Assembly: GCF_000445185.1 (NCBI RefSeq)
Contig: NZ_AVAF01000093.1
Span: forward strand, 1 to 33,356
Reading direction: 5' to 3'
DNA length: 33,356 bases
Origin: Thermoanaerobacter sp. A7A
Lineage (GTDB): Bacteria; Bacillota; Thermoanaerobacteria; Thermoanaerobacterales; Thermoanaerobacteraceae
A program made the position numbers and the translations under genes. Under the pieces are notes generated by a model, which was not told the DNA's origin, made no database searches, and saw only the letters and a list, made by a program, of their open reading frames with translations. Every line of letters starts with the position of its first letter. Position 1 is the stretch's first letter. Below are positions 24,233 through 32,891 of the stretch, piece after piece.

Positions 24233-25430
24233 TCTCTTTCACCTCTTGTACAATCGCTTTAGCTTTGCCATCTTTAAATAAGATTTTTATTTCATCATAA
24301 GGTTTTATATCTCTCACAGAAGAAATAACTTTTTCTTGCTTATCTAAAACAATTGTATAACCTCTTGTAAGTACTTTTAAAGGACTTAAAGAATTCAACT
24401 TTTCTGCTAAAATTAAAAAATCATTTCTTTTATGCTGGTATATAGAAAGCATTTCATTGTATAAAGAGGCTGTTAAATTTTCAACTTTATGCCTTAAAAT
24501 TTCACTTTTCTTAGTGGGGCTATTAAGATACAAAGCCCTTTTAAGCCCTTCAAATTCTTTTTTCTTGCGATTTAATTCAGCAGTCATCAAGGTTAATAAT
24601 TTCGTTTTTAATAAAAACAATTCTCTTTGGTAAACTTTTATGTCTGGTACTACAATTTCAGCAGCTGCAGAAGGGGTAGGAGCTCTCAAATCCGCCACAA
24701 AATCAGAAATAGTAAAGTCTGTCTCATGGCCTACAGCAGAAACAACTGGTATGCGAGATGCATAAATACATCTTGCCACTTTTTCTTCATTGAAAGGCCA
24801 AATTTCTTCTAAAGAACCTCCACCCCTTGCTAAAATAATTACATCAATGTCTTCCCTTTTGTTCAAAATTCGAAGAGCATTACATATTTCATCGGCGGCT
24901 GAGCTTCCTTGCACCAAAACAGGAACCACTAAAATGTCTACTGTTGGATTTCTCCTTCTCGAAATTGTTATTATATCTCGTATTACAGCCCCTGTTGGAG
25001 AAGTCACCACAGCAATTTTTTTAGGATGTTTAGGGATAGGTTTCTTTTTATCAGAATCAAAAAGTCCTTCTTTTTGCAGTTTCTCTTTAAGTTTATTAAA
25101 AGCAAAGTATAAAGCTCCAATTCCATCCGACTGTATACTTTGAGCGTACAGTTGATAAGTTCCATTTCTTTCATATACAGATATTCTACCTGTCACAATC
25201 ACTGACATACCATCTTGCAAAGTAAAATTTAAAAGCTTTCCATATTCATTAAACATCACACATTTTAAAGAGGCTATTTCATCTTTCAAAGTAAAATATA
25301 TTCCTGTGCTATGATATTTCAAATTAGAAATTTCTCCTTTAACCCGCACATTTCTCAAAATTATATCATTATCCATCATTTTTTTGATATAGTCTGTAAT
25401 TTCTCTGACTTCAAGCGCCTTTAACTGCAT
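24225..25430 (-). CDS. xseA: Exodeoxyribonuclease VII large subunit
   Basis: 401 aa catalytic subunit of exonuclease VII. The N-terminal OB fold (about 1-100) has [23 protein letters not shown]. The catalytic domain has [40 protein letters not shown] and [29 protein letters not shown] helical region and a C-terminal [10 protein letters not shown] segment follow. ATG 25430 lies inside the folD 3' end (20-nt overlap) and has GGAGG upstream. Confidence 0.97.
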   Translation of the reverse strand: MQLKALEVREITDYIKKMMDNDIILRNVRVKGEISNLKYHSTGIYFTLKDEIASLKCVMFNEYGKLLNFTLQDGMSVIVTGRISVYERNGTYQLYAQSIQSDGIGALYFAFNKLKEKLQKEGLFDSDKKKPIPKHPKKIAVVTSPTGAVIRDIITISRRRNPTVDILVVPVLVQGSSAADEICNALRILNKREDIDVIILARGGGSLEEIWPFNEEKVARCIYASRIPVVSAVGHETDFTISDFVADLRAPTPSAAAEIVVPDIKVYQRELFLLKTKLLTLMTAELNRKKKEFEGLKRALYLNSPTKKSEILRHKVENLTASLYNEMLSIYQHKRNDFLILAEKLNSLSPLKVLTRGYTIVLDKQEKVISSVRDIKPYDEIKILFKDGKAKAIVQEVKENE

Positions 25431-26244
25431 ATTTAAAAGCCTCCAGGGTATTTTTAAGTATCATAGCTGTCGTCACAGGTCCAACTCCTCCTGGAACTGG
25501 TGTTACGTAAGAACACAGGTCTTTTACACTTTCAAAGTCTGCATCTCCATATATATTATCTTGGTAAACGTTTATACCCGCATCTATAAGTATTGCTCCC
25601 TCCTTAACCATATCTCCCTTGACCAAATTCATCTTACCAGCCGCTAACACTAAAATATCCGCTTGTCTAGTATAATAAGCCAAGTCTTTTGTTTTTGAAT
25701 GGCACACAGTAACCGTACAATTTTTGTCTAATAAAAGCTTAGCTACAGGTTTTCCTAAGATATTACTTCTTCCTATTACAACAGCATGTTTTCCCTCAAA
25801 TTGAGTATTAATACCTTCCAGTATATGTAAAATTGCTTTAGGAGTACAAGGTACAAAAAGTGGTTTCCCTGCAAATAGCCTTCCCATATTATAATTAGAT
25901 ATGCAATCAACGTCTTTATAAGGGTTTATAGTATCGTAGACCAACTCAGCATTAAAGTTTTTAGGAAGGGGCATTTCTATCATTATGCCGTGAGTATTTT
26001 TATCTTCATTTAAAAACTTTAAGGTGTCAAAAAATTTTGACTCTTCACTTTCTGAAAAATAATAGATTTTAGCTTCAATCCCCACATTTTCACAGGCTTT
26101 AACTTTAGAGTTTGCGTAAACCTTTGAAGACTCATCATCTCCCGCCATCAATATCGCTAATTTGGGCTTGTAGCCAAACTTCTTTATCTCTCTTTTTACC
26201 TCTTCTCTTATCTTTTTAGAAATCTCCTTACCATCAATTATCAT
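25411..26244 (-). CDS. folD: Bifunctional methylenetetrahydrofolate dehydrogenase/cyclohydrolase
   Basis: 277 aa. Interconverts methylene-, methenyl- and formyl-tetrahydrofolate with NADP. Family motifs: [19 protein letters not shown] (with the catalytic Tyr/Lys), [42 protein letters not shown] and [17 protein letters not shown]. The frame is open to 26271, but ATG 26244 follows GGAGGAAGGTGA and starts at [10 protein letters not shown]. It overlaps nusB by 11 nt. Confidence 0.96.
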   Translation of the reverse strand: MIIDGKEISKKIREEVKREIKKFGYKPKLAILMAGDDESSKVYANSKVKACENVGIEAKIYYFSESEESKFFDTLKFLNEDKNTHGIMIEMPLPKNFNAELVYDTINPYKDVDCISNYNMGRLFAGKPLFVPCTPKAILHILEGINTQFEGKHAVVIGRSNILGKPVAKLLLDKNCTVTVCHSKTKDLAYYTRQADILVLAAGKMNLVKGDMVKEGAILIDAGINVYQDNIYGDADFESVKDLCSYVTPVPGGVGPVTTAMILKNTLEAFKYAVKGA

Positions 26245-26656
26245 TTGATTCACCTTCCTCCAATCCTTCATCCCTTACAAATGCTCCCAACAAACCGTTT
26301 ATAAAAGCAGGAGAATCTTCTGTGCTGTATTTTTTGGCTATTTCTACTGCTTCGTTTATAGAAATATTTACAGGAATATTCCCGTATTGCATCTCATAAA
26401 TGCTGCACCTTAAAATAGCCAAATCTATTTTTGGCATGCGGTTAAGAGCCCAATTTTGAGAGTATCTTTCTATTTCCTTATCAATTTCTTCTAAATGTTC
26501 AATAGCCCCTATTACGGTATTTTCTATATACTCTTTTTGCTCGCCTGGGTCCTTTTCTTTATAAAAATTTTCAAGTATTTTGCTTATAGGTAACCTTGAA
26601 ACGTCGTATTGATAAAGCATTTTTACAACCCATTCCCTAGCTTCTGTTCTGTTCAT
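26234..26656 (-). CDS. nusB: Transcription antitermination factor NusB
   Basis: 140 aa all-helical RNA-binding protein that pairs with NusE (S10) at boxA in rRNA antitermination. It has the family-typical start [18 protein letters not shown], a middle part with [46 protein letters not shown], and a C-terminal [12 protein letters not shown] 26656 has AAGGAG upstream. It is separated from the Asp23-family gene by a long perfect hairpin. Confidence 0.96.
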   Translation of the reverse strand: MNRTEAREWVVKMLYQYDVSRLPISKILENFYKEKDPGEQKEYIENTVIGAIEHLEEIDKEIERYSQNWALNRMPKIDLAILRCSIYEMQYGNIPVNISINEAVEIAKKYSTEDSPAFINGLLGAFVRDEGLEEGESNDN

Positions 26657-26704
26657 TGTCCCAACTCCTTGAATTTTACCTCTTACATATATTGTACCAT
26701 AACT

Positions 26705-26749
26705 CTACTTAAACTAACCCTCTGTCTAACAGAGGGTTAGTTTAAGTAG
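26705..26749 (-). repeat. 20-bp perfect hairpin between the Asp23-family gene and nusB
   Basis: 26705-26724 and 26730-26749 are perfect reverse complements (20 bp) around a TCTAA loop. It starts 5 nt after the Asp23-family stop codon. On the minus strand it is followed by AGTTATGGTACAAT, not a T run, so it is not a standard terminator. The TACAAT could be a -10 box, but I see no good -35. Confidence 0.85.
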
Positions 26750-26754
26750 ATGTT

Positions 26755-27162
26755 TTAATTTTCCTCTTCTTTAACTTGTTGCTCTTGCTTTTTATTTTCC
26801 TTATCCATATTTACCCCTTGAACGTGAATATTAACTTCAACAACTTTTAATCCTGTCATATTTTCTACAGCATTTTTAACATTTTCTTGTACATTCCAAG
26901 CTACTTCAGGAATTCTAACACCATAATCCACAATTAAATACAAATCTATTGATACTTCTTTTTCTCCTACTTCTACCTTTACGCCCTTACCTAGATTCTT
27001 TCTTCCTAACATTTCAGAAATGCCGCTTACAACTCCCCCACTCATTCCAGCTACTCCAGGTACTTCCGTTGCCGCCAAGCCTGCGATTACACTAACTACT
27101 TCTTCAGAGATTTTAATAGTTCCTAGCTCTTGATTTTTATTTGCATTTAAATTTTCTTCCAT
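26755..27162 (-). CDS. Asp23/Gls24 family envelope stress response protein
   Basis: 135 aa. The Asp23 domain spans about residues 12-115: GTIKISEEVVSVIAGLAATEVPGVAGM, a GKGVKVEVGEKEVSIDLYLIVDYGVRIPEVAWNVQENVKNAVE stretch, and LKVVEVNIHVQGV. The C-terminus is charged (Lys/Glu/Gln-rich). The Bacillus homologue at this locus is yqhY; it and amaP-linked Asp23 proteins are tied to envelope stress and lipid balance. A TTG at 27189 is in frame, but ATG 27162 follows GGGGGTG at 9 nt. First gene after the spoIIIA operon, with its own promoter. Confidence 0.92.
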   Translation of the reverse strand: MEENLNANKNQELGTIKISEEVVSVIAGLAATEVPGVAGMSGGVVSGISEMLGRKNLGKGVKVEVGEKEVSIDLYLIVDYGVRIPEVAWNVQENVKNAVENMTGLKVVEVNIHVQGVNMDKENKKQEQQVKEEEN

Positions 27163-27223
27163 TGATTCTTTCACCCCCTTAAAAAGCAAAAATTTTTAGA
27201 GAAAATAAATATTTGTCAAATAA

Positions 27224-27253
27224 ATTATATCATAATTGTAGATACAAAAACAA
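27224..27253 (-). promoter_or_regulatory. Sigma-A-like promoter of the Asp23-nusB-folD-xse-ispA unit
   Basis: Minus-strand TGATATAAT: TATAAT (27229-27224) with an extended-10 TG. The -35 candidate TTGTTT (27253-27248) lies at 18 nt and matches 4 of 6 consensus bases. It lies just after spoIIIAH and would give the housekeeping genes vegetative expression independent of the sporulation operon. Confidence 0.6.
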
Positions 27254-27263
27254 TTAAGTTTTC

Positions 27264-27809
27264 TTATTCCAGTCTCGTCATAATTTTTATATTATCTAAT
27301 GAAACTCCTGTTTGTCTGGAGACAATATCTACAATTTGTGCCACTTCTTCTTCTGACAGTTTATCTGTCTGTACAATTACATTTACTATACCATTATCTA
27401 TCATCACAACTGCATCTTGAAACCCTTTAGCTTTTATCAAATTTTCTATTATCATCTCTTGATTTGTTATTTCTGTAAGTTTTATTATTTGCCTTTGAGC
27501 TTCGTCTCTTGTCGCTTCACTGGTATTTTTATTTTCTACTATTTCTTTTAAAGCATCAATACTTCTGCTCCTATTTATTTCTCTTTCTTCTCTATAAATG
27601 GTAAATATTCCAGTGAAAACTTTATCTTTTTCTGTACTAGTTTCCTTTGCAGAAGAAGTACTTGTTTGAATAACTTGCGAATTCTGACTGTACTCATTTT
27701 TAGCAGCTTCTTCTTTTTTATTGGTATACCCATAGTTTAAAACAAAAGCAATAGCAATTAGCAAGACAAGGGATATAATCGCCACAAGCTTTTTTCCCAT
27801 ATAGACCAT
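27264..27809 (-). CDS. spoIIIAH: Stage III sporulation protein AH (SpoIIIAH)
   Basis: 181 aa mother-cell membrane protein whose extracellular domain binds forespore SpoIIQ across the intermembrane space. One N-terminal helix (about 6-25) is followed by a Ser/Lys-rich linker. The YscJ/FliF-like domain (about 80-181) carries EATRDEAQRQIIKLTEITNQ, IENLIKAKGFQDAVVMID and a C-terminal QTGVSLDNIKIMTRLE. ATG 27809 has GGGGAGGAG upstream. Last gene of spoIIIA; no clear terminator follows. Confidence 0.96.
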   Translation of the reverse strand: MVYMGKKLVAIISLVLLIAIAFVLNYGYTNKKEEAAKNEYSQNSQVIQTSTSSAKETSTEKDKVFTGIFTIYREEREINRSRSIDALKEIVENKNTSEATRDEAQRQIIKLTEITNQEMIIENLIKAKGFQDAVVMIDNGIVNVIVQTDKLSEEEVAQIVDIVSRQTGVSLDNIKIMTRLE

Positions 27810-27827
27810 AAAAACTCCTCCCCACTT

Positions 27828-28409
27828 TTATTTTGAAGATATTACCTTTACTTTATAGGCAGGAATCCCCAAAGCAGTTTGAACTGCCGAAGAAAGTTCG
27901 TATCTTAATCTTGGATCTTTTGCTCCATCAGCAACTACAATCACTCCCCTTATTTCTGGCATTATTCTTTTTAATACAATAGGAGCATTTTGCCCAGAGG
28001 TATTTTGAGAGGTAACTACTCTGTTGTTTGATTCTGTTTGAATGGTTTCTCGTATTCCTCCACTACTATCTTTTTCATTTGTAGTAGTACTGGATTCTAC
28101 TACATCCATTGCCGCTACTACCTCTTCATCTGAATTTAGTGTTATGAGGACCTCAACATTTCCCACCCCTTCAATTTTTGACAATATATTTTTTAAATCC
28201 TTTTCTAATTTTTGAGCATAATCTTCACTACTACTTTCTTTTTGAGCTAATACCAATTCTTTGTTATCGTTGTTATTTGAAGGGCGAGGTTTTGAAAGAG
28301 CACTCGCACCTATTAACAAAATTAAACCTATTAAAAAGATAACAGTCAAATTCTCAACCAACTTTTTATTATCTTTTAAAAGTTTATCTTTAAGTTTATC
28401 AAAATCCAC
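27828..28409 (-). CDS. spoIIIAG: Stage III sporulation protein AG (SpoIIIAG)
   Basis: 193 aa. One membrane helix (about 18-40) is followed by a ring-building domain: EKDLKNILSKIEGVGNVEVLITL, and a C-terminal PEIRGVIVVADGAKDPRLRYELSSAV-QTALG segment. In Bacillus SpoIIIAG forms a large ring in the intermembrane space. Start GTG 28409 has GGAGGT 6 nt upstream. Full length, between AF and AH. Confidence 0.96.
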   Translation of the reverse strand: MDFDKLKDKLLKDNKKLVENLTVIFLIGLILLIGASALSKPRPSNNNDNKELVLAQKESSSEDYAQKLEKDLKNILSKIEGVGNVEVLITLNSDEEVVAAMDVVESSTTTNEKDSSGGIRETIQTESNNRVVTSQNTSGQNAPIVLKRIMPEIRGVIVVADGAKDPRLRYELSSAVQTALGIPAYKVKVISSK

Positions 28410-28428
28410 TCAAGTACCTCCCTTCAAT

Positions 28429-28995
28429 TTATTCCTCTTTTATAGTTATATTCTTTAAAGGTACATTATAGAATGCACTTATTGTTTTTTTAATCTCTTC
28501 ATAGTTAAATTTTTTATCTTCTGTCGGTTTTGCTATTTTTTCTGAATCTTGAGAAACCGTTCTAGCATTTCTAAAAGATAAAGTTATTTCTTTAATTTTT
28601 CCAAACTCTTTGTCATTTAGGTCTTCTATAAAAGAAACATCTACTCCCACTCCCTCAATTTCATACAGATTTAAAAGCTTTTCTTTAATCTGTTCAATCA
28701 GCCTTTTTTTATATTCTGCCACAATTAAATTATCCCTCTGCTTTTCTGCTTCTTTTGAGATTTGCTCCATATTTATGTTTTTTAAAAAGTAATCATTTTT
28801 AAATACGTAGGCTTCTATATTTGCTCCTCCTTTTAAAAAATTTATCAAGGGATTTAAGATAGTAATCATGATTACAAACCCTATCGCAACTTTAGCATAT
28901 TTTTTTAAACTGGAGGAAGGAACTAAAAGTTCTAAAACTATCGAAAGGATTGCAATATAAATTATCTGTGTTATCCAGTCTTTTAAAAACTCCAT
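28429..28995 (-). CDS. spoIIIAF: Stage III sporulation protein AF (SpoIIIAF)
   Basis: 188 aa. Two N-terminal hydrophobic segments (about 7-28 and 34-50, with SSSLKKYAKVAIGFVIMITILNPL between and in them) are followed by a soluble domain with GVGVDVSFIEDLNDKEFGKI and a C-terminal NVPLKNITIKEE. The soluble part resembles the ring-forming domains of this complex. ATG 28995 has AGGTG upstream; 8 nt from spoIIIAE. Confidence 0.95.
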   Translation of the reverse strand: MEFLKDWITQIIYIAILSIVLELLVPSSSLKKYAKVAIGFVIMITILNPLINFLKGGANIEAYVFKNDYFLKNINMEQISKEAEKQRDNLIVAEYKKRLIEQIKEKLLNLYEIEGVGVDVSFIEDLNDKEFGKIKEITLSFRNARTVSQDSEKIAKPTEDKKFNYEEIKKTISAFYNVPLKNITIKEE

Positions 28996-29003
28996 TGTTT
29001 CAC

Positions 29004-30161
29004 CTACCTTAGCATAGTGGCAATATTAGCTGTCCCTATAATAGCTGTTATTGTAAAGAACATCATCACAGTAACAGAAGCCAATACTCCAAAAACATAA
29101 GTTAAAGAAGTTGCCACATCTGAAAGGCAATTTACTATCCTTTTGTCTGAGATTGGTTCAATCACTGCTGCTGCAAAGCGATAAATGATTATGAGAGAAA
29201 AAAGCTTTATTAAAGGTACTGCAGAAATTATCACAATTGCTATAAGCCCATAAGTGCCTACTGCTCCTTTTATCAATAATGATGCCCCTATAACTGCATC
29301 GACACTATCAGATAAAAGCCCTCCTACCAATGGCAAAAAAGCACCAACTGTATATTTTGCCGTTCTCGATATTACCCCATCTGCCATTGAAGAAGATAAA
29401 CCTTGTATAGTTACTACTCCTAAAAAAATACTCAATAAAATTGAAATAGAAGCTGTAGACAAAGTCTTAAAAAAATCCCCCATTTTATTCAAGCTAAACT
29501 TTTCAGAAATATTTCCTACAATTTTTACAGCTGTCATAAGTAAAATAATAGGCAATATAAAATCCCTCATTAGATGGGCTATAAACTCAACTGTCACAAT
29601 GACAACAGGGTGAAAAAACGCTGCAGAGGTAAAAGCACCTACTGAGACGAGTAAAGTTATAAGTACAGGTAGCATCGATTGCATAAAATTAACCATGCTG
29701 TCAATTGCATCTTTGCCAATTCCTAAAGCTTCTGTGAAGCTTTTAACCGCTATTACGATAAAAACTATATAAACCGCTAAAAAAGCAATCTCACTTATAT
29801 TTTCATTTTCAAAGGAACCGTGTAAATTCATTAATATGCCGCCAATTACAGCCAAAATTAAAAGTTGTGTTAAAAGTCTTACAGAGGAATATAACTCTTT
29901 AAAAAACAATTTTAGTAAATTTTTAAAAATTTCCTTTATATCAAAAGATTGTTTTCCTGATATCATATCTCCTATATAAGTCTTTATATCAACGTAAGGA
30001 AGTATATTGCCATTTTTTTGATTAGCTTCTTTTACAAAGCGGTCAATCTGATAAGTATCAATGTCTTTCAATTGGTTTTCTATATCTTGTTGTCCCGTAT
30101 CCGCTTTGGCAGTTGTTAATAAAGTCATAATCATTAGAATTATAAAAAGTACCTTTTTCAA
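29004..30161 (-). CDS. spoIIIAE: Stage III sporulation protein AE (SpoIIIAE)
   Basis: 385 aa polytopic membrane protein of the SpoIIIA-SpoIIQ channel. A signal-like N-terminus (KKVLFIILMIMTLLTTAKA) and a soluble segment of about 60 residues are followed by about seven membrane spans, including LPVLITLLVSVGAFTSAAFFHPV and GAFLPLVGGLLSDSVDAVIGAS. A GTG at 30176 overlaps the spoIIIAD stop codon but has no ribosome site. TTG 30161 has GAGGTG 7 nt upstream and gives a clean signal peptide, so I prefer it. Confidence 0.94.
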   Translation of the reverse strand: MKKVLFIILMIMTLLTTAKADTGQQDIENQLKDIDTYQIDRFVKEANQKNGNILPYVDIKTYIGDMISGKQSFDIKEIFKNLLKLFFKELYSSVRLLTQLLILAVIGGILMNLHGSFENENISEIAFLAVYIVFIVIAVKSFTEALGIGKDAIDSMVNFMQSMLPVLITLLVSVGAFTSAAFFHPVVIVTVEFIAHLMRDFILPIILLMTAVKIVGNISEKFSLNKMGDFFKTLSTASISILLSIFLGVVTIQGLSSSMADGVISRTAKYTVGAFLPLVGGLLSDSVDAVIGASLLIKGAVGTYGLIAIVIISAVPLIKLFSLIIIYRFAAAVIEPISDKRIVNCLSDVATSLTYVFGVLASVTVMMFFTITAIIGTANIATMLR

Positions 30162-30172
30162 TCTTTTACACC

Positions 30173-30559
30173 TCACGGCATTATTGAAAGAATTGTTTCC
30201 ATTAATGCAACAATTATAGGTATTGATAAAAAAATTATGATTACCTTTCCTGCTATCTCTATTTTGGAAGCCAAATTTTTCTCATTTGCGTCGAGACATA
30301 GCTGAACTCCAAATTCCGTTATATAAGCTATACCAATGATTTTTAAAGTTGTCATAAAATAAATATTGTCAAGTCCACTTTTTCTAGCAAGAGTATTCAA
30401 GACTTCTACAATTGCGCTGAGTTTTGGAAGAATCATCATAAAGATGATGACTCCGGCTACCAAACTTAAAATTATTGCCATTTCAGGATTTGTTTCTTTT
30501 AGAACTGTCAAAATAATCAAAACCACTATTCCTAAAATAACAATTTGAAATATTTCCAT
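30173..30559 (-). CDS. spoIIIAD: Stage III sporulation protein AD (SpoIIIAD)
   Basis: 128 aa membrane protein with about four hydrophobic segments. Conserved features are KETNPEMAIILSLVAGVIIF and a C-terminal GVQLCLDANEKNLASKIEIAGKVIIIFLSIPII. Part of the mother-cell SpoIIIA complex. ATG 30559 has AGGTG upstream; 8 nt from spoIIIAC. Confidence 0.95.
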   Translation of the reverse strand: MEIFQIVILGIVVLIILTVLKETNPEMAIILSLVAGVIIFMMILPKLSAIVEVLNTLARKSGLDNIYFMTTLKIIGIAYITEFGVQLCLDANEKNLASKIEIAGKVIIIFLSIPIIVALMETILSIMP

Positions 30560-30567
30560 TCTATCAC

Positions 30568-30765
30568 CTAATAAAGTTGAAATATTGTTTTTACTGCATT
30601 AAACAAATTGTTTATCATATTTATCACCATCATCAAAACCACTACTATTCCTGCCAGTGTCACCATCATTGCTTGTTCTTCTCGCCCTGAACGGATTAAT
30701 ACTTGATTTAATACTGTTACCAGAATGCCAATTGCCGCAATTTTAAAAATTATATCTATGTTCAT
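30568..30765 (-). CDS. spoIIIAC: Stage III sporulation protein AC (SpoIIIAC)
   Basis: 65 aa with two membrane helices (about 5-20 and 30-55). The family signature NQVLIRSGREEQAMMVTLAGIVVVL is present. It resembles FliQ-like small subunits in size and topology. ATG 30765 has GAGGAGG upstream. Normal length for this tiny protein. Confidence 0.95.
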   Translation of the reverse strand: MNIDIIFKIAAIGILVTVLNQVLIRSGREEQAMMVTLAGIVVVLMMVINMINNLFNAVKTIFQLY

Positions 30766-30777
30766 TATAATCCTCCT

Positions 30778-31290
30778 CTATAAAAACAATATGATTATCG
30801 CCAGTCCTGCCAAAACTCCAATATTTTTGTACAGCTTTTCGTTCTTTTTACTCTCTTCTTCTGCGTTACTAAGTTGCCTTTTTAAAAGCTCAATGGCTAA
30901 ATCAAAATTTTTTTCTTGATTGTATACGTCAGAATTGCCAAGTCCATACCCAAAAGACCTCAAAATTTCTACATCTTCTTTTTTAAGATAGCCATTGTCC
31001 CATTCATTTAAAGCTATCTCCCAAGCTTCTCCTGCAGTATAACCCTCATTTTGTGATAATATCATTCCTGTCTTAGAAAAAACAAATTTTATACTTTTAT
31101 CTGAAGAGCGAGAAATTGCCATGAGTATTTCTCCTAAAGGAGCTTTTGAATATGTGATTTCTATTTTAAAAAGATTTAATGAAGATATCATGCTTTTAAG
31201 TATCCAACGCCTCATTTTATATTTCAAAGCAAACAAATACCCTAAACTACTGGTAGAAAAAATAACTAAAACTATTCCAAGTAATTTCAT
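30778..31290 (-). CDS. spoIIIAB: Stage III sporulation protein AB (SpoIIIAB)
   Basis: 170 aa. N-terminal membrane helix (about 3-22), cytoplasmic helical domain with LNLFKIEITYSKAPLGEILMAIS and LRSFGYGLGNSDVYNQEKNF, and a C-terminal membrane helix (about 155-170). The arrangement resembles GspF-like parts of secretion systems. ATG 31290 overlaps the spoIIIAA stop codon (ATGA), so the two are coupled. Confidence 0.95.
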   Translation of the reverse strand: MKLLGIVLVIFSTSSLGYLFALKYKMRRWILKSMISSLNLFKIEITYSKAPLGEILMAISRSSDKSIKFVFSKTGMILSQNEGYTAGEAWEIALNEWDNGYLKKEDVEILRSFGYGLGNSDVYNQEKNFDLAIELLKRQLSNAEEESKKNEKLYKNIGVLAGLAIIILFL

Positions 31291-32285
31291 TTTTCAGTCC
31301 TTCCTCTCCTATATGGCCCTTTAAACAAAGTATTAAAATTCTCATCTAATATTTTTTCTACTGTACCTGCCCCTAAACGATTGCTTAAAATTACATAACG
31401 TTCAAAATATCTTAAAGAAATAACGTCTTTTAAAACAGGTTTTTTCATAAGGTCTTCAATGTCATTTGCATGAACTGTAGTTATAATCTTAACACCAGTA
31501 TTCAGCACTTCATGAATCGCTTCTATATCCTCTTTTTTACCTATCTCATCTGTCACTACTACTTCTGGAGACATAGACCTTATAAGCATTATCATGCCAT
31601 AAGCCTTAGGACATCCATCTAACACATCAGTCCTAAGTCCCACATCCATTTGAGGTATACCATTGTAACAGCCGGCAATTTCTGACCTCTCATCTACTAC
31701 GCCTACTTTTTTACCTTTAAATCCCAAAAAATCTATTCCATTACTTATCCATCTTGTAATATCTCTTAAGAGAGTTGTTTTGCCACATTGAGGAGGTGAT
31801 ATTATTAAAATGTTATGTACACCGTTAGAAGGAGTAATTAAATATTTTAATATTTCCTCTGCCACTCCTATTATCTCTTTTGATATTCGATAATTGTATC
31901 CAGAAATATTCTTTAAAGTCTTTATATAACCATTTTCTAACACACATTTTCCAACTATACCTACTCTGTAACCACCTTTTAAAGTAATATATCCATTTCT
32001 TATTTCTTCTTCAAAAGCATAAAGAGAAGATTTAGATATTAATTGAAGAGCTTTTTCACAATCTTCAGAAGTAACAATATAGGCCAAAGAAGGTGAAAAA
32101 GAAATAGTCCCTTCTTTTGACACAAACTTTTCTTCTTTTTTTAAATAAACTGTGAGAGGTCTATTTACTCTAAGACGTATTTCTTCTACTTCTTGCAACA
32201 GGTCATCAGGAATTTTTGTAATTACCTCTCTTACTGACGGAGGAAGAGCATAAAGTACTTCCTCAAAATTTTTTCTTGTGTTCAT
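31287..32285 (-). CDS. spoIIIAA: Stage III sporulation protein AA (SpoIIIAA), ATPase
   Basis: 332 aa secretion-type ATPase of the mother-cell channel. Walker A PPQCGKTTLL (164-173), DERSEIAG (198-205) and Walker B EVVVTDEIG (241-249) are followed by TTVHANDIEDL. The N-terminal domain (1-130) has EIRLRVNRPL and NGYITLKGGYRVGIVGKCV. ATG 32285 follows GGGGAGGG. First gene of the operon, right after a terminator and a weak sigma-E-like promoter. Confidence 0.97.
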   Translation of the reverse strand: MNTRKNFEEVLYALPPSVREVITKIPDDLLQEVEEIRLRVNRPLTVYLKKEEKFVSKEGTISFSPSLAYIVTSEDCEKALQLISKSSLYAFEEEIRNGYITLKGGYRVGIVGKCVLENGYIKTLKNISGYNYRISKEIIGVAEEILKYLITPSNGVHNILIISPPQCGKTTLLRDITRWISNGIDFLGFKGKKVGVVDERSEIAGCYNGIPQMDVGLRTDVLDGCPKAYGMIMLIRSMSPEVVVTDEIGKKEDIEAIHEVLNTGVKIITTVHANDIEDLMKKPVLKDVISLRYFERYVILSNRLGAGTVEKILDENFNTLFKGPYRRGRTEK

Positions 32286-32308
32286 ATACCTGTCCCTCCC
32301 CTTGTAAA

Positions 32309-32337
32309 ATTATATTTATAAGGCTAAATATTTATGA
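32309..32337 (-). promoter_or_regulatory. Possible sigma-E promoter of spoIIIA
   Basis: On the minus strand, TCATAAA (32337-32331), a 14-nt spacer and AATATAAT (32316-32309). Against KMATATW and CATACAMT, one -35 and two -10 mismatches. spoIIIA is sigma-E dependent in Bacillus. It lies 24 nt before the start codon and immediately after the terminator. Confidence 0.4.
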
Positions 32338-32380
32338 ATAAAAAAAAGCCCACTAACTTTTAGTTAGTGGGCTTTTTTTT
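32338..32380 (-). terminator. Strong terminator after the acidic zinc-ribbon gene
   Basis: A perfect GCCCACTAAC/GTTAGTGGGC stem with a TTTTA loop is flanked by A7 on one side and T8 on the other, so it can work in both directions. It lies 1 nt past the stop codon at 32382 and separates this gene from spoIIIA. Confidence 0.92.
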
Positions 32381-32381
32381 A

Positions 32382-32843
32382 TTAATCTTCATCATCATCT
32401 ACAATTTTCAAATTTTTTACTTTTAGGGTTTCATTGCAATGAGGACATACCAACTCAGCATCTTCATCTTCTAGAAGTTCTTCTTCCACACTCATCAACA
32501 TATGGCAATTAGGACATTCTACCTCTACATACTCTTCATAATCCTCGTCTTCATCCTCATATTCCTCATCATCGTCATAATCATAGTCATAGTCGTCATC
32601 CTCATCCTCATAGTCCTCATCGCCATATATGTGGTTTTCAATTTCAGAAAGGTCTTCATCTATTTCTCCCACATAATCATCTAATTCGGAATGGGAAGCT
32701 TCCAGCTCATTTATAGCATCTGCAAAATCCTCTAAAGTATCTAAAATTGCCAAAATTATTTTACCTTCTTTTGTGCTGTCATCTATCCCTAAGCCGTCTG
32801 CTAACCCTCTTAAGTAGGAAACCCTTTCATTTAAGTATTCCAT
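32382..32843 (-). CDS. Acidic zinc-ribbon protein (CD1247-type N-terminal domain)
   Basis: 153 aa, function unknown. The N-terminal helical domain (1-60) is MEYLNERVSYLRGLADGLGI followed by a helix with LDTLEDFADAINELEASHSELDDYVGEIDEDLSE. The middle (about 72-105) is an almost pure Asp/Glu/Tyr stretch. The C-terminus has a zinc ribbon (CPNCHM ... CPHCNE) and ends in DDDED. An ATG at 32852 lies only 1 nt from GGAGGG; ATG 32843 at 10 nt is preferred. I recall such proteins next to efp in clostridia; no role is known to me. Confidence 0.8.
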   Translation of the reverse strand: MEYLNERVSYLRGLADGLGIDDSTKEGKIILAILDTLEDFADAINELEASHSELDDYVGEIDEDLSEIENHIYGDEDYEDEDDDYDYDYDDDEEYEDEDEDYEEYVEVECPNCHMLMSVEEELLEDEDAELVCPHCNETLKVKNLKIVDDDED

Positions 32844-32891
32844 ATTCCACATACCCTCCTTTACAAAATAGTATTTGACAAATTGCTGCGT

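Noticed and set aside
32530..32640. Short tandem repeats of TCATCC/TCATCG type as a repeat array or CRISPR
   Set aside because: They are codon repetition for the acidic Asp/Glu tract of the zinc-ribbon protein, with no regular spacers.
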